DNA from: JBGLNJ01 sp964353405
GTDB taxonomy: Bacteria > Chloroflexota > Anaerolineae > Fen-1058
Assembly: GCA_964353405.1 (NCBI GenBank)
Contig: CAYGWJ010000297.1
Span: 1-22,063 of the forward strand
Direction of reading: 5' to 3'
DNA length: 22,063 nucleotides
Shown here piece by piece: positions 6,820 through 16,235 of this stretch. The position numbers were made by a program, and so were the translations under genes. Numbering within the stretch: the first letter of the stretch is position 1; every line of letters begins with the position of its first letter. Under the pieces are notes generated by a model. It was given only the letters and a program-made list of their open reading frames with translations. It searched no databases and had not been told where the DNA came from.

Positions 6820-6916
6820 CTAGGAGACTGTCGGAGAGACGTAGTTTAGCCCCTTGTGGGCGTGAAAACGACGGGCACGAGGCCCTATACTACAGGGATC
6901 TCCGACAGCCTGCTAG
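6820..6916. repeat. CTAG-bounded palindromic element, copy 3 (inside ABC gene)
   Basis: CTAG (6820-6823 and 6913-6916) flanks a 93-bp unit with end arms GAGACTGTCGGAGA and TCTCCGACAGCCTG. The core TTTAGCCCCTTGTGGGCGT and ACGGGCACGAGGCCCTA is a second inverted repeat. It is head-to-tail with copy 4, sharing the central CTAG, and differs from it at about half a dozen positions. Read with the gene it encodes a stop-free stretch beginning RLSERRSLAPCGREN. Confidence 0.88.
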
Positions 6917-7009
6917 GAGCCTGTCGGAGAGACGTAGTTTAGCCCCTTGTGGGCGTGAAAACGACGGGCACAAGGCCCTATGCTACGGGGTTCTCCGACA
7001 GGCTGCTAG
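6913..7009. repeat. CTAG-bounded palindromic element, copy 4 (inside ABC gene)
   Basis: This is the second unit of the tandem pair, with period 93 bp (31 codons), bounded by CTAG at 6913-6916 and 7006-7009. Its end arms GAGCCTGTCGGAGA and TTCTCCGACAGGCTG match copy 1 closely. Because 93 is a multiple of three and this frame lacks stops, two insertions leave the ABC reading frame open. Insertion of copies one after the other, or duplication of one copy, could both give this arrangement. Confidence 0.88.
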
Positions 7010-7724
7010 TCAGAAGAACGAGAAGCGCCAACCTCCGCGCAAGGCCCTGGTGCGCATGGAGAACGTGAGCGTCTCGTACAACGGGACCCAGGTTCTTGAG
7101 CGGGTGAACTGGACAGTTCAAGAAGGTGAACGGTGGGCATTGCTGGGGCCGAACGGGGCCGGCATTACTCAGTCTGATCCTGGCAGATAACCCACAGGCG
7201 TATGCCAACGACATCACGCTGTTCGGCCGGCGCAGAGGGTCGGGGGAAAGCATCTGGGAGATTAAGCAAAGCATCGGCTGGGTAGCCCCGGAATTGCAAC
7301 TGTATTATCGCAAGAGTGCAACGTGCCTGGATGTGGTCTGCTCGGGTTTTTTCGACTCGGTCGGGCTGTATCGCCAGTGTTCAGCCGGCCAGCGCGAGGT
7401 CGCCCTCTCTTGGATGCGGCGGCTGAGCCTCTCCGAACGCGCCGAGACACCTTTGGAGCAGGTCTCTGAAGGAGAGCAGCGACTGGTGCTCATCGCGCGG
7501 GCGCTGGTGAAAGGCCCGGCTCTGCTCGTGCTGGATGAACCGTGCCAGGGCCTGGATGCCGGCAACCGGGACCGTGTCTTGCAGGCGATTGATTGGGTTG
7601 GCAGTCGGCCTGAGACAAGCATGATTTATGTGACGCATCGCGCCGACGAGCTTCCGCCAAGCATTACACACGTGCTCCGGCTGAACGAGGGACGGGTCGT
7701 CAGCCAGGCCAGGATAACAAACTG

Positions 7725-9365
7725 ATGAACAACTATATTCGCATCTTTGATACCACTCTGCGCGACGGCGAGCAATCGCCCGGCGCGACCATGACCTCTG
7801 CCGAGAAACTGGAAGTAGCGCGTACGCTGGTTAGACTCGGCGTGGACGTGATCGAGGCCGGGTTCCCGGCGGCTTCGCCAGATGACCTCGAAGCCGTGCG
7901 CCGAATTGCGATCGAGGTGGGCTCAGCCCGAGGCGATGGCACGTCCAAGCGCCCACCCATCATCTGCGGACTGGCGCGAGCTTCAAAGAACGACATTGAC
8001 AAAGCATGGGAGGCCGTCAAGCACGCCGCGTGCCCACGCATCCACACCTTCCTCGCCACGTCAGAGATTCACATGCAGTACAAGCTCAAGATGGATCGAG
8101 AGCAGGTGCTGGAGCGCGTGATCGAGATGGTGAGCTATGCGCGCAGTCTATGTCAAGACGTCGAATTTTCGCCGGAGGACGCGGGGCGCAGCGACCCGCA
8201 GTTCCTTTACCTCGTCTTGGGTGAAGCCATCAAAGCCGGCGCAACCACCCTCAATATCCCGGACACAGTCGGCTACATCACGCCCGACGAGTTCGGCGCG
8301 TTGATCGCGGGCATCATCAAGAACACGCCCGGAATCGAAAACTGCATCGTCTCGGTGCATTGTCACGACGACCTGGGACTGGCGACGGCCAACACGCTTG
8401 CGGGTATCCAGGCTGGCGCGCGCCAGGCCGAGGTCACCATCAACGGCATTGGCGAGCGCGCGGGCAACACCTCGCTCGAAGAAGTGGTCATGGCGCTGAA
8501 CACGCGCCGCCCGGTGTTCAACCTGGTCACCGGCATTGACACCACGCAGATCATGCGGGCCAGCAGACTGGTGAGCAACTATACCGGCATCGTCGTCCAA
8601 CCCAACAAGGCCATCGTCGGCGCAAATGCATTTGCGCACGAGGCCGGCATTCATCAAGATGGAATGCTCAAGCATCAGCAAACGTACGAGATCATGCGGC
8701 CAGAGGCCGTCGGCGTCACGCAAACGCGGCTGGTGCTGGGCAAGCACTCGGGCCGGCACGCATTCAAGGCACGACTCTACGAGCTGGGATATGCCGTGAG
8801 TGAAACTGACCTGGACAAGGCCTTTGAGCGTTTCAAGACCTTGGCCGACAAAAAGAAAACGATCACCGACGCCGACCTGGAAGCGCTGGTGGCCGACGAG
8901 TTCTATCAGCCGCGCCAGGTGTTCACGCTCGACGGTCTGCAGGTCGCTTGCGGCACGATGGGAATGCCGACCGCAACGGTGCGCCTGCGCGGCCCAGATG
9001 GAACCACTCAAGTTCAAGCCGCCATCGGCACCGGTCCAGTGGATGCAGCCTACAAAGCCATGGATGCTATTATTCAAGCGCCCAACAATCTGCTCGAATT
9101 CTCCGTCCACGCCGTGACGGGAGGCATTGACGCGCTCGGCGAAGTGACAGTGCGCATCGAGAGCAAGAACGGCCACCCCCTCTCGTTTGATACGCAAACA
9201 GAAACCGATCGCACCCGCACCTTTGGCGGCCACGGCGCAGACACGGACATCATCGTCGCGAGTGCCAAGGCGTACCTCGCCGCGCTGAACAAACTGTTGG
9301 TCGCTACTCACCCCAATGGGCAAGCGGAAGCGCCGGCTGTCATCGCCCACGTGCAAACCACCTGA
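7725..9365 (+). CDS. leuA: 2-isopropylmalate synthase
   Basis: LeuA condenses acetyl-CoA with 2-oxoisovalerate, the first committed step to leucine. The 546-aa product has the catalytic TIM-barrel opening FDTTLRDGEQSPG (metal-binding Asp), the HCHDDLGLATAN block with the metal-binding His pair, and GIGERAGNTSLEEV. After the HEAGIHQDG subdomain comes the C-terminal LeuA_dimer domain, normally the leucine feedback site, with EFSVHAVTGGIDALGEV. Length is at the long end of the family and supports LeuA over homocitrate synthase. ATG 7725 overlaps the TGA of the preceding ABC reading frame (TGATG), so translation was probably coupled to it. The broken upstream frame may therefore affect leuA expression. 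Confidence 0.96.
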   Translation: MNNYIRIFDTTLRDGEQSPGATMTSAEKLEVARTLVRLGVDVIEAGFPAASPDDLEAVRRIAIEVGSARGDGTSKRPPIICGLARASKNDIDKAWEAVKHAACPRIHTFLATSEIHMQYKLKMDREQVLERVIEMVSYARSLCQDVEFSPEDAGRSDPQFLYLVLGEAIKAGATTLNIPDTVGYITPDEFGALIAGIIKNTPGIENCIVSVHCHDDLGLATANTLAGIQAGARQAEVTINGIGERAGNTSLEEVVMALNTRRPVFNLVTGIDTTQIMRASRLVSNYTGIVVQPNKAIVGANAFAHEAGIHQDGMLKHQQTYEIMRPEAVGVTQTRLVLGKHSGRHAFKARLYELGYAVSETDLDKAFERFKTLADKKKTITDADLEALVADEFYQPRQVFTLDGLQVACGTMGMPTATVRLRGPDGTTQVQAAIGTGPVDAAYKAMDAIIQAPNNLLEFSVHAVTGGIDALGEVTVRIESKNGHPLSFDTQTETDRTRTFGGHGADTDIIVASAKAYLAALNKLLVATHPNGQAEAPAVIAHVQTT

Positions 9366-10825
9366 TGGAGCTAAACTTGGCAACTCGACCGATTCACAGG
9401 ATACCACGCGTTCCGCGTCAACCGTTAACGCTTTTTCAAAAAATATGGGACAAGCACATCGTTGTGCAAGAGCCGGACTCGCCCGCCGTGCTCTACATTG
9501 ACTTGCACCTTGTCCATGAAGTGACTTCGCCGCAGGCCTTTAGCGGACTGCGGGAGCGTGGACTAACAGTCCGGCGGCCAGACAAAACTGTGGCGACGGT
9601 GGATCACGGCATCCCGACGCATGACCGCTCGCTGCCCATTACGGATGAACTGGCGGCCAGGCAGATTCGGCAGCTCGAAGACAACTGCCGCGAGTTTGGC
9701 ATCACGCTGCACGGCTTGAGCAGCCCGAGCCAGGGCATCGTCCACGTCATCGGGCCCGAACTCGGACTCACGCAGCCCGGCATGACCATCGTCTGCGGCG
9801 ACAGCCACACGGCCACGCACGGCGCGTTCGGCGCGCTGGCCTTTGGCATTGGCACGAGTGAGGTCGAACACGTTCTCGCCAGTCAGTGTCTGCTTCAACG
9901 TCAGCCCATGACGTGCGAGGTGCGTGCCGAAGGCAAACTGGCTCGCGGCGTCTCGGCCAAGGACATTATCCTTGCCCTCATCGCCAGGCTGGGCATCGGC
10001 GGCGGCACGGGGCACGTGTTCGAGTACACCGGCTCTGCTATTCGCGCGCTCTCGATGGAAGAGCGCATGACGGTTTGCAACATGTCCATCGAAGCCGGCG
10101 CGCGCGCGGGCATGATCGCCCCGGACGATACGACGTTCGAGTACCTGGCAGGACGCGAGTTCGCGCCCCAAGGCGAAGCGTGGGATCGGGCCGTGGCTCA
10201 GTGGCGGCAACTGCCTTCGGATGACGGCGCGACGTACGACAAGGTTGTGACGCTGGATGCGTCGGCGCTCGAACCGATGATCACCTATGGGACCAATCCC
10301 GGCATGGGTATCCCGGTCACTGGCCGGGTTCCCACGCCGGATGACTTCACCGATGCCAGCCAAAAGGCTGCACTCGAAAAAGCGCTCCACTACATGGACT
10401 TGACGCCAGGCGAAGCTTTGCTGGGCCGTCCCGTGAACGTGGTGTTCATTGGCAGTTGCACTAACGGACGACTGGCAGATTTGCGGTCGGCAGCTCTGGT
10501 GTTCAGCGGGCGCCAGGTCGCGCCGGATGTGCGCGTGCTCGTCGTGCCCGGCTCGCAACAGGTCAAGCGGCTGGCCGAGGCTGAAGGGTTGGATCGCATC
10601 TTTAAAGCGTCCGGAGCCGAATGGCGCGAAGCAGGTTGCTCGATGTGCATTGCGATGAACGGCGATCAACTCGAACCCGGCCAGTATTCCGTGAGCACGA
10701 GCAATCGCAACTTTGAAGGGCGGCAAGGCAAGGGTGGACGAACCTTCCTGGCCAGCCCGTTGACCGCCGCTGCGGCCGCCGTCACGGGCAAGATCACCGA
10801 CATTCGAACTTTGATGGCTGATTAA
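9365..10825 (+). CDS. leuC: 3-isopropylmalate dehydratase, large subunit
   Basis: With LeuD this aconitase-family subunit isomerises 2- to 3-isopropylmalate, and in the citramalate route converts citramalate to 3-methylmalate via citraconate. The 486-aa product has TLFQKIWDKHIV near residue 22, CGDSHTATHGAFGALAFGIGTSEVEHV, and the three [4Fe-4S] ligands Cys365 (GSCTNGR), Cys425 and Cys428 (GCSMCIAMNGD). The first 20 residues are an extension relative to most LeuC. The start ATG 9365 is kept because it overlaps the leuA stop (TGATG). An internal TTG at 9377 is a weaker alternative. Confidence 0.96.
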   Translation: MELNLATRPIHRIPRVPRQPLTLFQKIWDKHIVVQEPDSPAVLYIDLHLVHEVTSPQAFSGLRERGLTVRRPDKTVATVDHGIPTHDRSLPITDELAARQIRQLEDNCREFGITLHGLSSPSQGIVHVIGPELGLTQPGMTIVCGDSHTATHGAFGALAFGIGTSEVEHVLASQCLLQRQPMTCEVRAEGKLARGVSAKDIILALIARLGIGGGTGHVFEYTGSAIRALSMEERMTVCNMSIEAGARAGMIAPDDTTFEYLAGREFAPQGEAWDRAVAQWRQLPSDDGATYDKVVTLDASALEPMITYGTNPGMGIPVTGRVPTPDDFTDASQKAALEKALHYMDLTPGEALLGRPVNVVFIGSCTNGRLADLRSAALVFSGRQVAPDVRVLVVPGSQQVKRLAEAEGLDRIFKASGAEWREAGCSMCIAMNGDQLEPGQYSVSTSNRNFEGRQGKGGRTFLASPLTAAAAAVTGKITDIRTLMAD

Positions 10826-10827
10826 CT

Positions 10828-11407
10828 ATGGTTCAATTTACGACACTCTTTTCTCGCATCGTTTCATTGCCGGTCAATGATGTTGACACGGACCAAATCA
10901 TTCCGGCGAGGTTCCTCAAGGCCACTGACAAAAACGGCCTGGGGGATCATCTCTTTGCCGACTGGCGCTATAACGCCGATGGCTCGCCCAGGTCGGATTT
11001 TGTCTTGAACAAGCCCGGGGCTCGCGGCGCGCAGATTCTTCTGGCGGGCGACAACTTTGGCTGCGGCTCGTCGCGTGAGCACGCGTCATGGGCGCTGACC
11101 GGCTTTGGCTTTCGCGCCGTCATCTCCACATCCTTTGCCGACATCTTTCGCAACAACGCGCTCAAGAATGGCCTGCTGCCGATCGTCGTAGACACGCAGA
11201 CGCATCGCCTGTTATCCGACCTGGTCGAGGAAATGCCCCAGGCCGAGCTTTCCGTTGACCTCGCTTCCCAGACCGTGACCTTGCCCACCGGCCTTGTGGT
11301 GCGTTTTCCAATGGACGGATTTTCCAAGGCTTGTTTACTTGGCGGCGCCGATGAACTAGGCTATCTATTGAGTTTCGAGAGTCAGATTACAGCCTTTGAA
11401 GTGGCGC

Positions 11408-11415
<8 letters not shown>
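10828..11415 (+). CDS. leuD: 3-isopropylmalate dehydratase, small subunit
   Basis: This is the small swivelling subunit that completes the LeuCD active site. The 195-aa product has the expected length and conserved blocks: NDVDTDQIIPARFLK near the N-terminus, GDNFGCGSSREHASWAL, and SFADIFRNNALKNGLLPI. ATG 10828 lies 2 nt after the leuC stop, so the subunits are likely made in step. The 3' end overlaps the chosen cimA start by 8 nt. Confidence 0.96.
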
Positions 11416-12991
<1,576 letters not shown>

Positions 12992-13006
12992 GAGTATCAT
13001 CCATCC

Positions 13007-13012
13007 AGGAGG
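13007..13012 (+). promoter_or_regulatory. Ribosome binding site that fixes the leuB TTG start
   Basis: A full AGGAGG lies 4 nt before TTG 13017. No ATG or GTG is available at this position in the leuB frame, and the encoded residues after TTG (KAHIILLPGDGIGPEVV) are the exact family N-terminus. Confidence 0.85.
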
Positions 13013-13016
13013 CAGC

Positions 13017-14084
13017 TTGAAGGCCCACATCATTCTTCTCCCTGGCGATGGCATCGGTCCTGAAGTGGTGGCCGAGGCCGTGCGCGTGCTGCAAGTCATC
13101 GCAAAGGAATTCGGTCACTCGTTTGAACTCACCGAGCGCTTGATGGGTGGCTGCTCGATTGACCGATACGGCGTCGCGCTCACAGATGAAACGCTGGCCG
13201 ACTGCCAGGCTTCCGATGCAGTTCTGCTGGGCGCTGTGGGCGGGCCAAAATGGGACGATCCGACTGCCAAGGTGCGGCCGGAGCAAGGGTTACTTGCGCT
13301 TCGTAAGGGATTGGGCGTGTTTGCGAATCTGCGCCCGGTGCGCGTGCATCCCAGTCTGGCGAACGCTTCGCCGCTCAAACCGGAAATCCTGGTGGGCGTG
13401 GATGTGCTTGTCGTGCGCGAACTCACAGGTGGACTGTATTTCGGTCAACCTAGAGGACGCGAGATGCGCGATGGTCACGAGTATGCGGTGGACACGCTTG
13501 AATACTATGACTATGAAGTTCGCCGTGTGGTGGAACTTGCGTTTGAGCTGGCCAAAGGTCGCCGCAGGCAAGTCACGTCCGTGGACAAGGCCAACGTACT
13601 TGAATCTTCGCGGCTGTGGCGGCAAATCGCAACGGCGATTGGCGCGGAACACAAAGACATCACGCTCGAGCACATGCTGGTAGACACGGCGGCGATGCGC
13701 CTCATCACCAGACCGGCGAGCTTGGACGTGCTGGTGACCGAGAACATGTTCGGCGACATCTTGACCGACGAGGCATCGGTGTTGTCCGGTTCGATGGGAC
13801 TGTTGCCTTCGGCCTCGCTTGGAGCCAACGGGCCTGGGCTATACGAACCGATTCACGGCTCGGCGCCGGACATTGCCGGACAGGGCATCGCCAACCCCAT
13901 CGGAATGATCTTGAGTACGGCGATGCTCTTGCGCTATTCGCTCAAGCTGGAGCGCGAAGCCGTTGCCGTCGAGACGGCGATTGACGACGCCATCGCCTCT
14001 GGCTGCCGCACCCCCGACTTGGGCGGCAAACTGACGACCCGGCAGATGACGGAACAAATCATCCGCCGACTGCAGAATCAATAA
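13017..14084 (+). CDS. leuB: 3-isopropylmalate dehydrogenase
   Basis: LeuB oxidises and decarboxylates 3-isopropylmalate with NAD+ to 2-oxoisocaproate, and 3-methylmalate to 2-oxobutyrate in the citramalate route. The 355-aa product has LLPGDGIGPEVV at the N-terminus, GAVGGPKWDDP, the substrate-binding FANLRPVRV with arginines, ELTGGLYFGQPRGRE, the catalytic YDYEVRRVVELAF tyrosine, VDKANVLESSRLWR and the C-terminal NAD block EPIHGSAPDIAGQGIANPIG. These separate it from isocitrate dehydrogenase. The start is TTG, set by the AGGAGG site. It lies 25 nt after cimA. Confidence 0.96.
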   Translation: MKAHIILLPGDGIGPEVVAEAVRVLQVIAKEFGHSFELTERLMGGCSIDRYGVALTDETLADCQASDAVLLGAVGGPKWDDPTAKVRPEQGLLALRKGLGVFANLRPVRVHPSLANASPLKPEILVGVDVLVVRELTGGLYFGQPRGREMRDGHEYAVDTLEYYDYEVRRVVELAFELAKGRRRQVTSVDKANVLESSRLWRQIATAIGAEHKDITLEHMLVDTAAMRLITRPASLDVLVTENMFGDILTDEASVLSGSMGLLPSASLGANGPGLYEPIHGSAPDIAGQGIANPIGMILSTAMLLRYSLKLEREAVAVETAIDDAIASGCRTPDLGGKLTTRQMTEQIIRRLQNQ

Positions 14085-14120
14085 ACATCATTCTTGAATC
14101 GAACATAGGAGGAATAGATC

Positions 14121-15086
14121 ATGGGCATGGAATCCAAGTACGTTTGGATGAATGGCGAACTCGTCGAGTTTGAAAAGGCTACGCTGCACTTTTTGACCCC
14201 GGCACTGCACTATGGCGTGGGTGTGTTCGAGGGCATCCGCTGCTACTCGACGGCCGGCGGCCCGGCGGTTTTCAGACTCAAGGAACACACGGAGCGGCTG
14301 GTGAATTCGGCCAAGGTGATGGGGTTCCGCGATCTGCCTTACAGCGCCCAGGAGCTGGCAGACGCCATCAAACTCACGGTCTCGGCCAACGGCTTTGACG
14401 CGTGCTACATCCGTCCGCTGATTTATCTCACCGACGGCGGCTGGAACCTCACCGTGGACGCCGGCAAGCCTGGCGTGGGGATTGCGGTCTGGGAGTGGAA
14501 CAACTATCTTGGGGCCGAGGCGTTAGAGGCCGGCATCCGCGCCAATGTCAGCTCGTTCACACGGCATCATCCGAACGTGATGATGACCAAAGCCAAGATC
14601 ACCGGCAACTATGCAAACAGCGTGCTGGCCAAGACCGAGTCTATGCGCCTGGGATTCGACGAAGCCATCCTGCTCGACACACAGGGCTATGTGGCCGAAT
14701 GCACGGGTGAGAACCTGTTCCTCGTCCGCGCGGGCAAGGTCTACACGCCGCCCACGGCAGACATCCTGGAAGGCATCACTCGCGATGCACTCGTCACGCT
14801 CGCTCGCGATCTGGGCTATGACGTCATCGAACAGCCCATCTCGCGTGACCAGTTGTACATTGCGGACGAAGTGTTTGTGTGCGGCACCGCGGCCGAGGTC
14901 ATTGCGCTGCGAGAGATAGACATGCGCGTCATCGGGGCCGGACGAATGGGGCCAGTCACACGCGCGGTGCAGCAGGCTTTCCACGCTGTCATTCGCGGGG
15001 AGCATCCGCGCTCGGCTGAATGGCTGAACTATGTGAACGCCGCAGCGCCGGTGTCTATTCCCGTGCACGAGCTGGTATCGGCATAA
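14121..15086 (+). CDS. ilvE: Branched-chain amino acid aminotransferase
   Basis: This class IV PLP enzyme carries out the last step for leucine, valine and isoleucine, with glutamate as amino donor. The 321-aa product opens with KYVWMNGELVEFEKATLHFL and has GVFEGIRCY, RPLIYLTDGGW, the PLP lysine Lys159 in KITGNYANSVLAK, and ECTGENLFLV and GITRDALVTLARDLGY blocks. ATG 14121 lies 8 nt after AGGAGGA (14107-14113). ATG 14127 would place that site too far away. It is separated from leuB by 36 nt and runs straight into pheA. A D-amino acid or 4-amino-4-deoxychorismate function is unlikely given these motifs and the operon. Confidence 0.95.
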   Translation: MGMESKYVWMNGELVEFEKATLHFLTPALHYGVGVFEGIRCYSTAGGPAVFRLKEHTERLVNSAKVMGFRDLPYSAQELADAIKLTVSANGFDACYIRPLIYLTDGGWNLTVDAGKPGVGIAVWEWNNYLGAEALEAGIRANVSSFTRHHPNVMMTKAKITGNYANSVLAKTESMRLGFDEAILLDTQGYVAECTGENLFLVRAGKVYTPPTADILEGITRDALVTLARDLGYDVIEQPISRDQLYIADEVFVCGTAAEVIALREIDMRVIGAGRMGPVTRAVQQAFHAVIRGEHPRSAEWLNYVNAAAPVSIPVHELVSA

Positions 15087-15905
15087 ATGCGCATCGCGTT
15101 TCAAGGCGAACCGGGCGCGTATTCTGAAGCCGCCGCGCTAAAGCATTTCGGCGCGGCGGCCATTGCCCTTCCGCGCGAAACTTTCGAGGCGGTCTTTGCC
15201 GCCGTCGAGTCCGGAGCATGCGACGCCGGACTCGTGCCGATCGAAAACTCGCTCGCCGGCAGCATCCACCGCAACTATGATCTTTTGCTTCAGCACTCGC
15301 TGCCCATCGTGGGCGAGCATTACCTGCGCGTGCAGCACTGCCTCATTGCGCATCCCGACGCTGCGTTGAGCGACATCCGCCGAGTCATCAGCCACCCGCA
15401 AGGTCTGGCCCAATGCGAGCGGTATTTGCGTTCATTGCCCAATGTAAAGGCCGAAGCGGCTTACGATACGGCCGGCAGCGTCAAGATCATCCGCGAGCAG
15501 GGAGACCCTTCGGTGGCGGCCATTGCCTCTCGCCGGGCTGCCGAGGTGTACGGGATGGCGATCCTGGCCGAAGGCATCGAAGACGATCCGGCCAACTTTA
15601 CACGCTTCCTTGCGATTGCGCCGCAGCCGGTCTCGCCCGGCGGCGACGCCAAGACTTCTATCGTCTTTACGCTGAACAATATCCCCGGCGCGCTGTTCAA
15701 AGCCTTGAGCGTCTTTGCGCTGCGCGATCTGGACTTGACCAAGATCGAATCGCGCCCGCTGGTGGGCAGGCCGTGGGATTACTTGTTCTACATTGACTTT
15801 GCCGGTTCGACGGATGACGCCGTGGTGACACGCGCTCTGAGCCACCTCGGCGAATACGCACTCACACTGCGCGTCCTCGGCTCGTATCCTCGGCATCGCG
15901 TTTAG
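15087..15905 (+). CDS. pheA: Prephenate dehydratase
   Basis: It dehydrates and decarboxylates prephenate to phenylpyruvate in phenylalanine synthesis. The 272-aa monofunctional product has the catalytic domain (1-180) with FQGEPGAYSEAA, VPIENSLAGSI and the catalytic Thr172-Arg-Phe in NFTRFLAI. A C-terminal ACT domain (about 190-270) with PGALFKALSVFALRDLDLTKIESRP binds phenylalanine. No chorismate mutase domain is fused. ATG 15087 directly follows the ilvE stop (TAAATG) with only a weak ribosome binding site, so it depends on ilvE translation. IlvE-type transaminases can act on phenylpyruvate in some organisms, a possible reason for the pairing. It is the last + strand gene. Confidence 0.95.
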   Translation: MRIAFQGEPGAYSEAAALKHFGAAAIALPRETFEAVFAAVESGACDAGLVPIENSLAGSIHRNYDLLLQHSLPIVGEHYLRVQHCLIAHPDAALSDIRRVISHPQGLAQCERYLRSLPNVKAEAAYDTAGSVKIIREQGDPSVAAIASRRAAEVYGMAILAEGIEDDPANFTRFLAIAPQPVSPGGDAKTSIVFTLNNIPGALFKALSVFALRDLDLTKIESRPLVGRPWDYLFYIDFAGSTDDAVVTRALSHLGEYALTLRVLGSYPRHRV

Positions 15906-15935
15906 CGTCGCCCTTGCACTGAAACGACGGACGCC

Positions 15936-16205
15936 ATAAAGGGGGTATTCCACCCCCAGTTCCTGAGCAAGTGTGCCGAGATCCGATGCCACTTGCCAGT
16001 TCAGAGGGATCCCTTCCTGCAAATACCGCTCTGCCGCCTCGTATTCTTTTTCGCCATGGATATAAATGCGGTCATGGCCCTCTACCGTTGCAGCATCCTT
16101 GAGCAACTGCTGCAGGTTGTCCATTGCCGCTTTGAATTCATCCACAGGTCAAAAGCCATCTACGCGCCACGCGCCGAAAAAAAAGTACCCGACAACGGAA
16201 CGTGT
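15936..16205 (-). pseudogene. C-terminal remnant of an Ldh-family (malate/lactate dehydrogenase type 2) gene
   Basis: On the - strand a decayed coding segment reads GYFFFGAWRVDGF, a TGA stop at 16151-16149, then PVDEFKAAMDNLQQLLK and, further on, ERYLQEGIPLNWQVASDL and LAQELGVEYPL. This order is the C-terminal end of Ldh-family NAD(P)-dependent oxidoreductases. The catalytic and cofactor parts are absent: upstream sequence loses all similarity. No proper stop follows LAQELGVEYPL, and the frame runs on antisense through pheA. It also has an in-frame stop, so it is a dead fragment, perhaps left by the rearrangement that joined pheA to the - strand block. Limits are approximate. Confidence 0.7.
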
Positions 16206-16235
16206 TGGCAATACCCAGGAATCAGGTATAATTTG

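Larger units (their letters stand above)
5988..7725 (+). pseudogene. ModF/PhrA-like twin ABC ATPase gene, frameshifted in the second P-loop
   Basis: The gene would encode two ABC ATPase domains in one chain, like E. coli ModF. Domain 1 has Walker A GPNGSGKS (47-54), signature LSNGE (172-176) and Walker B LLILDN (192-197), with Asn where the catalytic Glu is usual. Domain 2 has SLILADNPQAYANDITLFGRR, a signature VSEGE and Walker B LLVLDEP. The two are joined by a linker made of palindromic copies 3 and 4 read in frame. At 7161-7168 the second P-loop reads GPNGAG and then loses Lys, Ser/Thr and frame: 4 nt stand where 12 are expected, so an 8-nt deletion is likely. The first frame stops at 7190, while the other continues to 7723-7725 and overlaps the leuA start. 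A non-amino-acid gene in this operon is itself odd. Start ATG 5988. Confidence 0.85.

Noticed and set aside
6820..7009. Tandem 93-bp units as a tRNA or structured RNA gene
   Set aside because: There is no cloverleaf or CCA-type end. The symmetry and CTAG edges fit palindromic mobile elements better.
8148..9407. 419-codon open frame antisense to leuA
   Set aside because: It has shadow composition (Arg, His, Val, Gly), runs fully opposite a certain gene, and shows no recognisable motif.
15941..15957. GGGGGT-ATTCC-ACCCCC hairpin after pheA as a terminator
   Set aside because: It has no T-run on either strand, and the bases are explained by the coding remnant of the Ldh-family fragment.
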